Notes: generated by a model from the sequence alone, not told the origin. DNA of 64,000 bases from Bacteroidota bacterium (GCA_030706405.1 JAUZOO010000009.1:124001-188000), one strand, 5' to 3'. Positions 27,087 to 37,593 are shown, counted from the stretch's first letter. Made by a program: numbers and translations.

Positions 27087-29027
27087 ATGATAAAGATTAC
27101 GTTACCTGACCAATCGGTTCGAGAATACCAGGAAGGTGTTACCGGGTACGAAATAGCCTCAAGCCTGAGCAACAGTCTGGCTAAAGAAGTCCTTGCCATA
27201 ACCGTTAATGGCGAAGTTTGGGACGTTACCCGTCCCATTAAAACAGACGCTTCTATAAAATTGCATAAATGGGACGATGCCGAAGGAAAACATGCTTTCT
27301 GGCATTCCTCAGCCCACCTTATGGCCGAAGCGCTCGAAGCGCTTTACCCCGGAGTGAAATTTGGTATTGGTCCGGCCATCGAAAACGGGTTCTATTATGA
27401 TATTGATCTCGGAGAGCAATCTATTTCGGATACAGATCTTCCGAAGATTGAAGCTAAAATGCTGGAACTGGCCAGAACCAAAGCGCCCTACGTGCGTACC
27501 GAAGTAAGCAAGGCCGACGCCATGACTTTTTTCGGGGGTAAGGGCGAAATTTATAAGACAGAACTCATCTCCGAACTTGCAGATGGTACCATCTCGTTTT
27601 ATAAGCAAGGTAATTTTACCGACCTTTGCCGTGGACCGCATTTGCCCGAAACCGGTCTTATTAAAGCCATAAAATTACTTAGTGTAGCAGGTGCTTACTG
27701 GCGAGGAAGTGAAAAGAACAAACAACTTACACGTATTTATGGTATCTCGTTTCCGAAGCAAAAAATGCTCGACGAATACCTCGAACTTCTTGAACAGGCT
27801 AAACTGCGTGACCACCGTAAACTGGGCAAAGAACTCGAATTGTTTGCCTTCTCTCAGAAAGTAGGACAGGGGTTACCTCTGTGGTTGCCTAAAGGTGCCA
27901 AACTACGGGAAAATTTAGAGCTTTTTCTTCGTAAGGTTCAACGTGAATATGGTTACGACCAGGTAATAACCCCGCATATAGGTAACAAGGAACTTTATGT
28001 GACATCCGGTCATTACGAAAAATATGGGAAAGATTCGTTCCAGCCCATCACCACACCGGCCGAAGGCGAAGAATTTTTGCTCAAACCGATGAACTGCCCG
28101 CACCACTGTGAGATTTATAAAACTAAACCTCGGTCGTACAAGGATTTACCATTGCGCTTTGCCGAGTTTGGTACAGTTTATCGTTACGAACAAAGTGGTG
28201 AACTTCACGGATTAACGCGGGTTCGTGGTTTTACCCAAGATGATGCCCATCTTTTTTGCCGTCCGGATCAGATTAAAGAAGAATTCTGCAAGGTTATTGA
28301 TATTATCTTCAGAATTTTTAAGGCACTTGATTTTAAGGATTTTATAGCACAAGTATCGTTGCGCGATCCTAATAACAAGGAAAAATATATTGGTAGCGAC
28401 GAAAACTGGGAAAAGGCCGAATCGGCAATCATCGAAGCTGCTGCCGAAAAAGGACTAAATACCATTGTAGAATATGGCGAAGCTGCTTTTTATGGACCCA
28501 AACTCGACTTCATGGTGAAGGATGCTATCGGCCGCAAATGGCAGCTCGGAACTATTCAGGTGGACTACAATCTTCCGGAACGTTTTGAATTGGAATATGT
28601 TGGTGCCGACAATCAACGCCATCGTCCGGTGATGATTCACCGTGCACCGTTTGGTTCAATGGAACGTTTTGTAGCGGTTTTACTTGAACATACCGCCGGG
28701 AAATTCCCGCTTTGGCTTACTCCCGATCAGGTTGTGGTATTGCCTATTAGCGAAAAATATGAGGATTACGCAAAAAAAGTTTTTACTTTTCTAAATAATT
28801 GCGATATTCGCACCTTATTAGACGACCGCAACGAAAAAATAGGTAAGAAAATCAGGGACAACGAGTTAAAACGTATTCCATACCTGCTCATCGTAGGCGA
28901 AAAAGAAGCTGAAAGTGAATCCGTTGCAGTTCGTAAACAAGGCGAAGGCGATAAAGGCTCGATGACATTGAAAGAATTTGCCAGTTTCATCGAAAGCGAA
29001 GTTGCCGGACAATTACAAGAGTTGTAA
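27087..29027 (+). CDS. thrS: Threonyl-tRNA synthetase
   Basis: 646 residues from the ATG at 27087, since the TGS domain should begin M-I-K-I-T-L-P-D. The order is TGS (1-60), the editing/second additional domain with [10 protein letters not shown] and the C-R-G-P-H site, the class II catalytic core ([10 protein letters not shown] and [18 protein letters not shown]) and the C-terminal anticodon-binding domain. It charges tRNA-Thr and proofreads serine. It heads the conserved thrS-infC-rpmI-rplT cluster. Confidence 0.97.
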   Translation: MIKITLPDQSVREYQEGVTGYEIASSLSNSLAKEVLAITVNGEVWDVTRPIKTDASIKLHKWDDAEGKHAFWHSSAHLMAEALEALYPGVKFGIGPAIENGFYYDIDLGEQSISDTDLPKIEAKMLELARTKAPYVRTEVSKADAMTFFGGKGEIYKTELISELADGTISFYKQGNFTDLCRGPHLPETGLIKAIKLLSVAGAYWRGSEKNKQLTRIYGISFPKQKMLDEYLELLEQAKLRDHRKLGKELELFAFSQKVGQGLPLWLPKGAKLRENLELFLRKVQREYGYDQVITPHIGNKELYVTSGHYEKYGKDSFQPITTPAEGEEFLLKPMNCPHHCEIYKTKPRSYKDLPLRFAEFGTVYRYEQSGELHGLTRVRGFTQDDAHLFCRPDQIKEEFCKVIDIIFRIFKALDFKDFIAQVSLRDPNNKEKYIGSDENWEKAESAIIEAAAEKGLNTIVEYGEAAFYGPKLDFMVKDAIGRKWQLGTIQVDYNLPERFELEYVGADNQRHRPVMIHRAPFGSMERFVAVLLEHTAGKFPLWLTPDQVVVLPISEKYEDYAKKVFTFLNNCDIRTLLDDRNEKIGKKIRDNELKRIPYLLIVGEKEAESESVAVRKQGEGDKGSMTLKEFASFIESEVAGQLQEL

Positions 29028-29062
29028 TTAATTTTAAATATTAACCTTAAACTATTAATTAT

Positions 29063-29629
29063 TTGGAAAATAGACCTGCAAGAAGGATGCTGAATTTCGC
29101 CCCTAAAAATCAGGAGGCGAAAAATGCAATTAACGAAAGCATCAGAGCTAAGCAAGTCCGTTTGGTAGGTGAAAACATTGAGAATCCCGGGGTTTTTGCT
29201 ACCAGTGAAGCCCTGAGAATGGCTCGTGAACTTGAGCTCGACCTCGTTGAGATTTCGCCAAATGCCGATCCTCCGGTTTGCAAGATCATCGACTACCAAA
29301 AGTTTCTTTATCAGCAGAAAAAGAAACAAAAAGAGATGAAAGCTAAAACCGTTAAAGTGGTGGTTAAAGAGATTCGTTTCGGACCGAATACCGACGATCA
29401 CGATTACAACTTTAAGCTCAAGCATGCTATAAACTTTTTGGAAGATGGCTCTAAAGTAAAAGCTTTTGTATTTTTCAAAGGCCGCTCAATCCTTTATAAG
29501 GAACAGGGCGAAATCCTGTTGTTGCGTTTCGCTCAGGAACTTGAAGAATATGGAAAAGTAGAACAATTGCCAAAACTTGAAGGAAAGCGAATGATTATGA
29601 CGCTTTCTCCAAAACCAAAGAAGAAATAA
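29063..29629 (+). CDS. infC: Translation initiation factor IF-3
   Basis: 188 residues. The N-domain ([13 protein letters not shown]), the lysine-rich linker and the C-domain ([13 protein letters not shown]) are complete. The predicted start is TTG at 29063, giving M-E-N-R-P-A-R-R. The first in-frame ATG, eight codons later (29087), would also leave the N-domain intact. A non-AUG infC start is reminiscent of E. coli, where AUU allows IF-3 to repress itself. It lies 35 bases after thrS and 27 before rpmI. Confidence 0.93.
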   Translation: MENRPARRMLNFAPKNQEAKNAINESIRAKQVRLVGENIENPGVFATSEALRMARELELDLVEISPNADPPVCKIIDYQKFLYQQKKKQKEMKAKTVKVVVKEIRFGPNTDDHDYNFKLKHAINFLEDGSKVKAFVFFKGRSILYKEQGEILLLRFAQELEEYGKVEQLPKLEGKRMIMTLSPKPKKK

Positions 29630-29656
29630 TTTTAACAATTATAAATAGTAGTACGA

Positions 29657-29854
29657 ATGCCTAAGACAAAAACAATTTCCGGTGCAAAGAAAAGATTTGT
29701 ACTCACCGGATCAGGAAAGATTAAACGCAAACAAGCATTCAAGCGTCACATTCTGACCAAAAAAACAACAAAACAGAAACGCCGCCTTACCGGTTTCTCG
29801 CTTGTTGCGAAAACAGACGAACGGAATGTTAAGCTTATGTTGTGCATGAAGTAG
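29657..29854 (+). CDS. rpmI: 50S ribosomal protein L35
   Basis: 65 residues, very basic, the standard length. The family pattern is [13 protein letters not shown], then [13 protein letters not shown], ending in a short conserved tail. It lies between infC and rplT, as in most bacteria. The following 101-base gap before rplT is where L20 binds its leader in some bacteria. I see no convincing pseudoknot by eye. Confidence 0.96.
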   Translation: MPKTKTISGAKKRFVLTGSGKIKRKQAFKRHILTKKTTKQKRRLTGFSLVAKTDERNVKLMLCMK

Positions 29855-29955
29855 TTTATCTTCCAAATCAAATTATTTACTTAGTGTTAAACCAGAATGA
29901 TTAGCCTTTAAGTGTCTGAAATAAACAGACCGCTAACGTTCGAAAAAGAAAAAGT

Positions 29956-30306
29956 ATGCCAAGATCAGTAAATTCAGTTGCATCAAGGGCTCGCAGGAAA
30001 AAAATCCTCAAGCTGACGAAAGGTAACTTCCTTTCGCGTAAAAATGTATGGACCGTAGCCAAGAACACTTGGGAAAAAGGTCAACAATTTGCTTACCGTG
30101 ACCGTAAAGCAAAAAAACGCAGTTTCCGCGGAATGTGGATTCAACGTATCAACGCAGCAGTTCGTCCTTACGATTTGTCGTATTCCGAATTCATCGGCAA
30201 GCTCAACAAAATGGGTGTAGCTTTAAACCGTAAAGTATTGGCCGACCTCGCCATGAATCATCCTCAGGCTTTCGAAGCTGTGGTAAACAAGGTAAAAGGA
30301 GCTTAA
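29956..30306 (+). CDS. rplT: 50S ribosomal protein L20
   Basis: 116 residues, full length and basic. The N-terminal [15 protein letters not shown] extension and the globular R-R-x-x-x-W-I-x-R-I-N-A-A region (here [11 protein letters not shown]) identify L20. It is essential for early 50S assembly. It is the last gene of the thrS cluster and is followed by a strong terminator. Confidence 0.97.
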   Translation: MPRSVNSVASRARRKKILKLTKGNFLSRKNVWTVAKNTWEKGQQFAYRDRKAKKRSFRGMWIQRINAAVRPYDLSYSEFIGKLNKMGVALNRKVLADLAMNHPQAFEAVVNKVKGA

Positions 30307-30323
30307 TTCTATTGATAAAGCAT

Positions 30324-30356
30324 AAAAATGGGAAGCATTACCGGCTTCCCATTTTT
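30324..30356 (+). terminator. Intrinsic terminator after rplT
   Basis: AAAAATGGGAAGC (30324-30336) pairs with GCTTCCCATTTTT (30344-30356) around a 7-base loop, followed by more T. It begins 17 bases after the stop codon. Confidence 0.92.
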
Positions 30357-30442
30357 TATTTCTTTTAACTTTTTTTAATACCCACGCTTTTATCATCTAA
30401 TTTCAAAATCATTACTTTTATCCAAACTTTATTTCCAAGCGC

Positions 30443-31159
30443 ATGAATATTGCATTAATCGGTTATGGAAAAATGGGCAAAGAAATTGAACAGATTTGCC
30501 TCGAACGCAATCACACCGTTTCTTTAATTATAGACATCAACAATCAGGCTGATTTTACCGTTGAAAATCTTAAGAAAGCCGATGTTGCTATTGAGTTTTC
30601 CAAGCCTGAAACAGCCCTTGCCAATATCCGTAAATGCTTTGAAGCCGATGTGCCTGTTGTTTGTGGAACTACCGGCTGGCTCGAACATTTTGATAGCATT
30701 GTAAAAGAAAGTAACGAATCCGGTAAAGGATTTTTCTATACCTCCAATTATAGCCTTGGCGTTAACATCTTTTTTAAGATGAACCAGTTTTTGGCTAAAA
30801 TCATGAATAACTTTCCGCAATACGAAGTGGAAATGGAAGAAGTTCACCATACCCAAAAACTCGATGCTCCATCTGGAACAGCTATTTCTCTGGCTCACGA
30901 TATTATCAAAGACCTTGACCGGAAGCAAAATTGGCAGCTTGACGGTCAGGATAACGCCGAAGCGCTTAAGATTACTGCCGTCCGCCGTGATACTGTTCCC
31001 GGTATTCATACCGTTAAATATGAATCGCCTGTCGATTTTATTGAAATGACCCACAGTGCTAAAAGTCGTAAAGGTTTTGCCCTCGGAGCTGTAGTGGCTG
31101 CTGAATTTATGGCTGGGAAAAAAGGCGCATTTTCGATGGATGACCTCCTGAAGTTTTAA
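30443..31159 (+). CDS. dapB: 4-hydroxy-tetrahydrodipicolinate reductase
   Basis: 238 residues. The N-terminal dinucleotide-binding G-Y-G-K-M-G-K is at 7-13, the C-G-T-T-G-W nicotinamide-loop motif is in the middle, and the substrate-binding H-H-T-Q-K-L-D-A-P-S-G-T contains the catalytic His and Lys. It is an enzyme of the diaminopimelate/lysine pathway and feeds peptidoglycan. The signal peptidase gene follows 36 bases later on the same strand, a common Bacteroidota arrangement as far as I recall. Confidence 0.95.
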   Translation: MNIALIGYGKMGKEIEQICLERNHTVSLIIDINNQADFTVENLKKADVAIEFSKPETALANIRKCFEADVPVVCGTTGWLEHFDSIVKESNESGKGFFYTSNYSLGVNIFFKMNQFLAKIMNNFPQYEVEMEEVHHTQKLDAPSGTAISLAHDIIKDLDRKQNWQLDGQDNAEALKITAVRRDTVPGIHTVKYESPVDFIEMTHSAKSRKGFALGAVVAAEFMAGKKGAFSMDDLLKF

Positions 31160-31195
31160 ACATTAGCCCTAAAATAACAGACTAATAATATTATT

Positions 31196-32584
31196 ATGGT
31201 TTTTTTAAAGAATAAGTACGTTAAATTCGGTATAGCCGGTTTCCTTTATCTGCTTTGGGTAATTTGGGTAGGATGTTTTTGGCTGTTGCTCGGACTCGGG
31301 GTGATTTTTGATATTTATGTAACGAAAAAAATAAATTGGACACCTTGGAAGAAACGGGGAGTGAAAAATAGTACCGTTGTAGAATGGATTGATGCCTTGA
31401 TATTTGCCGTTATTGCTGTTACGTTTATCAATATTTTCTTTTTTCAAAATTACAAGATTCCGACAGGTTCGATGGAAAAAAGCCTGCTGATTGGCGATCA
31501 TCTTTACGTTACTAAATTGAAATACGGACCAAAGATTCCCAATACGCCTATAGCTTTTCCGTTTACTCAGAATACATTGCCGTTGACTAAGAGTACTAAG
31601 TCGTACCTCGACTGGCCTAATTGGGGCTATAAAAGGATTGCGGGTTTTACTCATGTTAAAAACGATGATATTGTAGTTTTTAACTTCCCCGAAGGTGATA
31701 CTGTTGTGGTTGAAATGGCTGCATCAAGCTATTATTCGATAGTTCGGGATTTTGCAGACCAATTCAGGTTGAAAGACCAACAAGAAAATGTTCCGGCACG
31801 TTCTACAGCAGAATATCTCAGCCTTGGACGTCAATATGTCTGGAAAAATTATGAAGTTGTATCCCGCCCGGTTGACCGTTGCGATAATTACATTAAACGT
31901 TGTGTTGCTGTTGCCGGAGATACTTTAAGGGTTATTAACGGGCAGGTATTTATTAACCGTAGTCCTCAGCAACATTTTGAGGATATGCAGTACAAATACC
32001 TTATAAAAACGGATGGTTCGCGAATAAACCCACAAGCTTTGGATCGGTTAGGAATTTATCCGAGTGATGTAGAAACGTCGGGAGACGATTATATCATTCC
32101 ACTTTCGAATGATAAAGCCAATGAACTTCGCAAGTTTAGCAATGTGAAATCTGTTAATAGGATAATAACTCCGCGCGGAACGTATGCCAGTGAGATATTT
32201 CCTCATAACTCGCATTATCGTTGGAATGTAGACAATTTTGGTCCGTTATGGATTCCAAAGAAAGGTACAACTGTAAAGCTTACAATGGATAATATTTGTT
32301 TGTACGAGCGTGTTATTGAGGCTTACGAACATAATAAACTGGAAGTTAAGAATAATACTATTTATATTAATGGAAAGGCGGCCTCGGCCTATACTTTCAA
32401 GATGGATTATTATTTTATGATGGGAGATAATCGTCATAACTCTGCCGACTCTCGGTATTGGGGCTTTGTTCCCGAAGACCATATTGTCGGAGCTCCCCGG
32501 TTTATATGGCTTTCGCTCGATCCAACCAAAAGTTTTCCTGCTAATATACGATGGAGCCGAATGTTCCGCTCCGCATCACGATAA
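31196..32584 (+). CDS. lepB: Signal peptidase I
   Basis: 462 residues, longer than the 324 of E. coli, as is common in Bacteroidota. Hydrophobic segments lie at about 11-42 and 66-84. The catalytic Ser92 is in I-P-T-G-S-M-E-K-S-L, and the general base K234 is in Y-I-K-R-C-V-A-V-A-G-D. The C-terminal M-G-D-N-R-H-N-S-A-D-S-R-Y-W-G box is intact. A large insertion lies between the Ser and Lys boxes and another before box E. It cleaves Sec and Tat signal peptides at the outer face of the inner membrane. Its final codons lie inside the terminator. Confidence 0.95.
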   Translation: MVFLKNKYVKFGIAGFLYLLWVIWVGCFWLLLGLGVIFDIYVTKKINWTPWKKRGVKNSTVVEWIDALIFAVIAVTFINIFFFQNYKIPTGSMEKSLLIGDHLYVTKLKYGPKIPNTPIAFPFTQNTLPLTKSTKSYLDWPNWGYKRIAGFTHVKNDDIVVFNFPEGDTVVVEMAASSYYSIVRDFADQFRLKDQQENVPARSTAEYLSLGRQYVWKNYEVVSRPVDRCDNYIKRCVAVAGDTLRVINGQVFINRSPQQHFEDMQYKYLIKTDGSRINPQALDRLGIYPSDVETSGDDYIIPLSNDKANELRKFSNVKSVNRIITPRGTYASEIFPHNSHYRWNVDNFGPLWIPKKGTTVKLTMDNICLYERVIEAYEHNKLEVKNNTIYINGKAASAYTFKMDYYFMMGDNRHNSADSRYWGFVPEDHIVGAPRFIWLSLDPTKSFPANIRWSRMFRSASR

Positions 32585-32631
32585 ACGACAAAACCCGGCC
32601 TAAAGCCGGGTTTTGTCGTTTATCGTGATGC
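32573..32631. terminator. Terminator with 27-base perfect stem overlapping the lepB end
   Basis: Arms 32573-32599 and 32605-32631 are perfectly complementary around the loop CTAAA. The core is AAAACCCGGC/GCCGGGTTTT. The left arm begins four codons from the end of lepB (counting the stop) and contains the stop codon. Confidence 0.9.
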
Positions 32632-32784
32632 ATAGTACAATCAGGCATACCCCTGTTAAATTTTGTTAAATGAGGCGTCAACCGGGAACTTTATGGATTT
32701 TTGGCCGTTATTTTGTAAGCTGATAAGAAAACTTACTTAAACTAAAGTAATTATTGTTAAATAACTCATTTAATTCTAAGTGCT

Positions 32785-34251
32785 ATGAGAACAAAAAGAT
32801 TTTTTGGAATGATATTGATTGCTGCTATGGGTGGTTTTGTTGCTTTGTTTGCCCATACTAAATTAGTAGATCGTCCACGTATTGCGGTGTCTGCCGAAAA
32901 TCCTGCTGCATCTTTTGCTGCATTTCGCGGAGCCCCGGGGAATAATCCGGTAGATTTTACGTATGCTGCCGAAAAGTCAGTTCACTCGGTAGTGCATGTC
33001 AAAGTTACAGCAATGGAACGGGGCTCTTCTTCGTCGAATAATCCGTTTTTTGATTTTTTCTTTGGTAATCCTTATTCCGAATCTAAGCCACAACCGGTTT
33101 CGGGGTATGGTTCCGGGGTAATTATTTCGAACGATGGTTATATTGTAACCAACAATCACGTGATTGAGTCGGCTGATGAAATTGAAGTTACACTTAACGA
33201 TAAGCGGCATTATAAAGCCGAAGTAGTGGGCCGTGACCCTGAAACCGACCTTGCTGTTATTAGAATCAAGGAAAAAGATCTGCCGTTTATAACTTATGGT
33301 AATTCTGATGAATTAAAAATAGGCGAGTGGGTGCTTGCAGTTGGCAATCCTTATAACCTTACATCTACAGTTACAGCAGGTATTGTAAGTGCCAAGGCTC
33401 GTAACCTTAATCTTTTAAGCGGCGGGGGACAAAGTCGTGAAAGAAATAATGCAACTATTGAATCGTTTATACAAACGGATGCTGCCGTAAATCCTGGCAA
33501 TAGCGGAGGAGCGCTGGTTAATACTCGTGGCGAATTGGTGGGTATTAATACGGCAATAGCTTCTCCTACAGGTAGCTATATTGGAAATTCGTTTGCTATT
33601 CCGGTAACTATCGTAAAAAAAGTTGTTGCAGACCTTATTGAATATGGTAAAGTTCAACGGGCATTGTTGGGCGTTGAAATTAAAGATGTAGATTCTGAAC
33701 TGGCCAAAGATGAAGGCCTTGATAAAATAGAAGGAGTTTATGTTGGCAGGGTTCGCGAAGATGGGGCTGCAGCTAAGGCCGGAATTAAAAAAGGCGACGT
33801 AATTCTTTCTGTAAATGGCACAAAAGTTAACAGTCCCTCGGAATTACAGGAACAAGTAAGCAAGTACCGGCCTAACGATAAAGTGGAAATAGTTATCAAC
33901 AGAGAAAATAAAGAGAAACAAATTAGCGTTACTTTACGTAACATAGACGGTAATACCAAAATGGTAGATAAAGATGAAGTAGCAACGCTGTTGGGCGCCA
34001 AATTTGTAGAAGCTTCTCAATCCGAAAAATCTAAGCTTGGTATCAAAAACGGAGTTAAGGTGATTAATGTTGGGACAGGAAAACTTCGTTCTGCTGGAGT
34101 TGAAAAAGATTTTATTATTATCAGTGTTAATAACCAGCCTGTTAATACGGTTGATGATTTGAAGCAAATTGTCTCGGGAATTAAAGGCGGTGTTTATATT
34201 GAAGGAATTTATCCGAATGGATTGGTATCTTATTATGCTTTTGGGATTTAA
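32785..34251 (+). CDS. HtrA/DegP-type periplasmic serine protease
   Basis: 488 residues. The N-terminal hydrophobic segment (about 8-24) is a signal peptide or anchor. The trypsin-like catalytic triad is visible as H125 in T-N-N-H-V-I, D155 in E-T-D-L-A-V-I and S240 in N-P-G-N-S-G-G-A-L. Two PDZ domains follow at roughly 285-375 and 395-485. It degrades or refolds misfolded envelope proteins. It has its own leader and a hairpin after it, so it is probably monocistronic. The glycine/serine stretch near 80-90 is a flexible LA-loop insert. Confidence 0.94.
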   Translation: MRTKRFFGMILIAAMGGFVALFAHTKLVDRPRIAVSAENPAASFAAFRGAPGNNPVDFTYAAEKSVHSVVHVKVTAMERGSSSSNNPFFDFFFGNPYSESKPQPVSGYGSGVIISNDGYIVTNNHVIESADEIEVTLNDKRHYKAEVVGRDPETDLAVIRIKEKDLPFITYGNSDELKIGEWVLAVGNPYNLTSTVTAGIVSAKARNLNLLSGGGQSRERNNATIESFIQTDAAVNPGNSGGALVNTRGELVGINTAIASPTGSYIGNSFAIPVTIVKKVVADLIEYGKVQRALLGVEIKDVDSELAKDEGLDKIEGVYVGRVREDGAAAKAGIKKGDVILSVNGTKVNSPSELQEQVSKYRPNDKVEIVINRENKEKQISVTLRNIDGNTKMVDKDEVATLLGAKFVEASQSEKSKLGIKNGVKVINVGTGKLRSAGVEKDFIIISVNNQPVNTVDDLKQIVSGIKGGVYIEGIYPNGLVSYYAFGI

Positions 34252-34266
34252 TAACAAACTATAAAC

Positions 34267-34310
34267 AATTGATGATAAGGTCTTGCCTAAACTGGGCTTT
34301 ATCATCAATT
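34267..34310 (+). terminator. Hairpin after htrA
   Basis: AATTGATGATAA (34267-34278) pairs with TTATCATCAATT (34299-34310). The loop is 20 bases and the T-tract is interrupted, so termination may be partial. Confidence 0.6.
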
Positions 34311-34326
34311 TATTTCAACAGTATTG

Positions 34327-34357
34327 TTGAATTATACATTAAAAAGGTCTAAATTTG
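34327..34357 (+). promoter_or_regulatory. Promoter of the primary sigma factor gene
   Basis: TTG at 34327-34329 and TAAATTTG at 34350-34357 with a 20-base spacer. The start codon is only 22 bases after the -7 element, so the leader is short. Confidence 0.7.
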
Positions 34358-34379
34358 CACAAATTTTTGAGGGAATAGA

Positions 34380-35240
34380 ATGAGACAGCTAAAGATCACG
34401 AAGTCAATTACAAACAGGGAAAGTGCTTCTCTGGATAAATATTTGCAAGAGATAGGTAAAGAAGAATTAATTACCGTTGAAGAAGAAGTAGAGCTTGCAC
34501 AACGTATAAAAAAAGGTGATAGAGCTGCGCTGGAAAAATTAACGAGAGCTAATTTACGGTTTGTTGTTTCTGTGGCTAAACAATATCAAAATCAAGGCCT
34601 TAGCTTGCCTGACTTGATTAACGAAGGAAACCTTGGCCTTATTAAAGCGGCCGAGAAGTTTGATGAAACCCGCGGTTTTAAGTTTATTTCGTATGCCGTA
34701 TGGTGGATTCGTCAGTCTATCCTTCAGGCTCTTGCTGAGCAGTCTCGTATTGTCCGGTTACCCCTCAACCAGGTAGGTTCTTTAAATAAGATCAATAAGG
34801 CTTTCTCTAAATTTGAACAGGAAAACGAACGAACTCCGTCGCCCGAAGAATTGGCCGATGCTTTGGAACTTCCAAAGGAAAAGGTTTCAGATACCCTTCG
34901 TGTTTCAGGTCGCCACGTTTCGGTAGATGCCCCGTTTGTAGAAGGGGAAGATAACAGCTTGCTTGATGTATTGATTAATAACGATTCTCCGAATGCTGAC
35001 CGTCGTCTTATCAATGAATCCTTAAGCAAGGAAATTGACCGTGCTTTGGCAACACTTACCGAGCGCGAACGCGATATCATCAAATTGTTTTTCGGGATTG
35101 GTATTCAGGAAATGACCCTCGAAGAAATTGGTGAAAAATTTGGACTTACCCGCGAACGTGTACGCCAGATTAAAGAAAAGGCTATTCGCCGTCTGCGCCA
35201 CACTTCAAGAAGTAAATTATTGAAATCGTATTTGGGTTAA
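34380..35240 (+). CDS. rpoD: Primary RNA polymerase sigma factor (RpoD/SigA type)
   Basis: 286 residues, the short primary sigma typical of Bacteroidota, lacking region 1.1. Region 1.2 starts near residue 15 (D-K-Y-L-Q-E-I-G). Region 2 has [15 protein letters not shown] and [13 protein letters not shown]. Region 4 ends [15 protein letters not shown]. This factor would recognise the TTTG/TAnnTTTG promoters seen across the window. It is expressed as a single gene with a terminator following. Confidence 0.95.
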   Translation: MRQLKITKSITNRESASLDKYLQEIGKEELITVEEEVELAQRIKKGDRAALEKLTRANLRFVVSVAKQYQNQGLSLPDLINEGNLGLIKAAEKFDETRGFKFISYAVWWIRQSILQALAEQSRIVRLPLNQVGSLNKINKAFSKFEQENERTPSPEELADALELPKEKVSDTLRVSGRHVSVDAPFVEGEDNSLLDVLINNDSPNADRRLINESLSKEIDRALATLTERERDIIKLFFGIGIQEMTLEEIGEKFGLTRERVRQIKEKAIRRLRHTSRSKLLKSYLG

Positions 35241-35255
35241 CATATTTACAGATTA

Positions 35256-35300
35256 AAACAAAAAATCCCGGTGACTCATAATCATCGGGATTTTTTGTTT
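35256..35300 (+). terminator. Intrinsic terminator after rpoD
   Basis: AAACAAAAAATCCCG (35256-35270) pairs with CGGGATTTTTTGTTT (35286-35300), and the stem continues inward with a G-U pair. A strong T-run is present. Confidence 0.9.
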
Positions 35301-35304
35301 TTGA

Positions 35305-35334
35305 TGTAGCTGTCTTTGGAACATGACAGCTACA
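35305..35334 (-). terminator. Hairpin after the M13 peptidase gene
   Basis: TGTAGCTGTC (35305-35314) pairs with GACAGCTACA (35325-35334), 11 bases beyond the peptidase stop on the minus strand. Together with the rpoD terminator it separates the convergent genes. Confidence 0.7.
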
Positions 35335-35344
35335 ATATTTTGTT

Positions 35345-37375
35345 TTACCAAATGACTGCCCTTTTTTCAGCAGGTAAATACATCGGATCGCCAGGTTGAA
35401 CATTAAAGGCTTTGTGAAATTCAGGTAGATTGGGCAATGGCCCGTTAACCCTGAAAAGTCCAAGCGAATGTACATCTTCTTTTGTTCTTCTTAGTATTTC
35501 TTTACTGGTAATATGTTGTCCCCAAACCCGTGCATAGGCAATAAAGAAACGTTGTTCCGGAGTGAATCCATCTGTTTTAGCCGGGGCAGGATTTTCCTGT
35601 AAAGCCTTCTTTAAAGCCGTGAAAGAGATGTTTAGCCCACCAAGGTCGGCAATGTTCTCGCCGAGGGTTAAATGGCCGTTGGCATGAACGGTATCGACTA
35701 CAACGAACGAGTCGAATTGTTTAGCTAAGGTTTCGGTGCGCTCTGTGAAGCGTTTTTTATCTTCGGAGGTCCACCATTGGTTAAGGTTTCCTTTTTTGTC
35801 GTATTGGGCTCCCTGGTCGTCAAAACCGTGGGTGATCTCGTGACCTATAACTACGCCGATAGCACCATAGTTTACGGCATCGTCGGCATCGGTATAGAAA
35901 AACGGAGGCTGGAGGATTCCTGCCGGAAAGCAAATCTCATTATCATTAGGGTTATAATACGCGTTAACGGTTTGCGGAGTCATTAACCATTTGTTATGGT
36001 CAACCGGTTTGTTAATCTGGTTAAGTTCATAGTTGAAATTAAACTTACGACCATTAAGTATATTTTGCAGGTATGAGCTTTTATTGATTGTGAGGCCCGA
36101 GTAATCGCGCCATTTATCAGGATAACCTATTTTTACACGGATTGCAGCCAATTTTTCGAGCGCTTTTTCTTTGGTTTCGTTACCCATCCAGTCGAGTTGT
36201 TTGATGCGTTCGCCCAAAGCAAACCGTAAGTTTTCGACCAGTTTTACCATGCGTTGTTTGGACGATGCCGGAAAATATTTTTCAACAAACATTTGTCCGA
36301 TAGGTTCACCAAGGATACTATTGGTTGTAGTTAAAACCCTACGCCAGCGCGGACGGATAACTTTTCGACCCGACATGAATTTGTCGTAAAATTCAAAATT
36401 TTGGTTGACAAAGTTTGAGCTTAAATAAGCGGCTGTATTGTCAATCAAGGTCCAAGTCAGGTATGCTTTCCAGTTTTCTATAGAAATGTTTTTAGCCATA
36501 TTATTGACTTCTTTAAAAAAATCGGGCTGGCCAACGTTAATATCTCCCGGATTAGCCAAGCCAATGCCGGTGAAGTATCCCTGCCAGTTGTAATTAGGCG
36601 CAAGATTTTGGACGTCGGAAAGTTTCATTTTGTGGTAATTGCCTTCCGGGTCGCGAAGTTCGAGACGAGTTTTGGAGGCTTTAGCCAATTGGGTTTCAAA
36701 GGCTATAATTTTAGAGGCCAATGTTTCGGCCTGTTTTACCGAATATCCTGCAAAGCCGAGCATTTTGCCAATGTGTTTAACATATTCTGTCTGGATTTCA
36801 CGCGAACGGGCGTCGGTGCCGGTATAATAATCGCGGTCGCCAAGGGCTAATCCGCCCTGAGCCAGTTGAGCAATGTACATTTCGCTGTTTTTGCTGTCGG
36901 CTTCGCCATAAAACGAGAATAATGGATAAATGTCCAAGGAGTGAAGGTGGATAATCAGCGCTTGGATGTCGTTGAAGTTTTTTGCCTTTTGAATTTTTTC
37001 GAGTTCGGGCTTTAATGGGGCAATTCCGGCTTTTTCGATACTCAGGGTGTCCATTCCGGCAGTGTAAAAATCGCCTATTTTTTGATCGATAGAACCTTGA
37101 GAACCGTGTTTTTGAGCGAGCTGTCCAACCAGTTCACGAAGCATTTTGTCGTTGTTCTCCTGTAATTTATCGAATGCTCCGTAACGACTATACTCGGCAG
37201 GCATTGGATTGTTTTTTAACCATCCGCCATTAGCAAATTCATAAAAGTTCTTGGCTGGATTGGTGGATACGTCCAAATCGTTAACGTTAATTCCTTTTAC
37301 CGGATCCTTTTTACCGGAAAACCCTGTAAACAGAACGGCTAAGGCCATTGCAGGCACAATTAGTTTGTTGTTCAT
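35345..37375 (-). CDS. M13-family metallopeptidase (neprilysin/PepO type)
   Basis: 676 residues from the ATG at 37373-37375. An upstream in-frame ATG would add 27 lysine-rich residues in front of a clear signal peptide (MNNKLIVPAMALAVLF). The zinc site H-E-I-T-H is in V-I-G-H-E-I-T-H-G-F-D-D-Q-G, and the third ligand Glu is in E-N-I-A-D-L-G-G. The substrate-backbone motif N-A-Y-Y-N-P is present. It is a zinc endopeptidase acting on small peptides in the periplasm, probably working with DPP4 in peptide use. Confidence 0.94.
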   Translation of the reverse strand: MNNKLIVPAMALAVLFTGFSGKKDPVKGINVNDLDVSTNPAKNFYEFANGGWLKNNPMPAEYSRYGAFDKLQENNDKMLRELVGQLAQKHGSQGSIDQKIGDFYTAGMDTLSIEKAGIAPLKPELEKIQKAKNFNDIQALIIHLHSLDIYPLFSFYGEADSKNSEMYIAQLAQGGLALGDRDYYTGTDARSREIQTEYVKHIGKMLGFAGYSVKQAETLASKIIAFETQLAKASKTRLELRDPEGNYHKMKLSDVQNLAPNYNWQGYFTGIGLANPGDINVGQPDFFKEVNNMAKNISIENWKAYLTWTLIDNTAAYLSSNFVNQNFEFYDKFMSGRKVIRPRWRRVLTTTNSILGEPIGQMFVEKYFPASSKQRMVKLVENLRFALGERIKQLDWMGNETKEKALEKLAAIRVKIGYPDKWRDYSGLTINKSSYLQNILNGRKFNFNYELNQINKPVDHNKWLMTPQTVNAYYNPNDNEICFPAGILQPPFFYTDADDAVNYGAIGVVIGHEITHGFDDQGAQYDKKGNLNQWWTSEDKKRFTERTETLAKQFDSFVVVDTVHANGHLTLGENIADLGGLNISFTALKKALQENPAPAKTDGFTPEQRFFIAYARVWGQHITSKEILRRTKEDVHSLGLFRVNGPLPNLPEFHKAFNVQPGDPMYLPAEKRAVIW

Positions 37376-37550
37376 TTTTGTACTATTTATTTTAATGATT
37401 ATTAGTTTGTTGTGTTTTATAAATGTTGAATATTTCGTATGATAAATTAAAATCACTGGTTGTTAAACAACTGCGGAAGATATGGGTTCAATATGAAAAA
37501 AAAGATGATTTTAGGCAGGGTGTTAACGGAATGGGTGTTATATAAAGCGA

Positions 37551-37583
37551 AACGGCCATTCGTTGTTATATCGAATGGCCGTT
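37551..37583 (-). terminator. Hairpin after the PKD lipoprotein gene
   Basis: AACGGCCATTCG (37551-37562) pairs with CGAATGGCCGTT (37572-37583). On the minus strand it starts 11 bases after the stop codon. The T-tract that follows is broken (TTTCGCTTT). Confidence 0.75.
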
Positions 37584-37593
37584 GGGGAAGGTT

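Noticed and set aside
28766-29425. 219-codon minus-strand frame
   Set aside because: Antisense to thrS and infC. No independent evidence.
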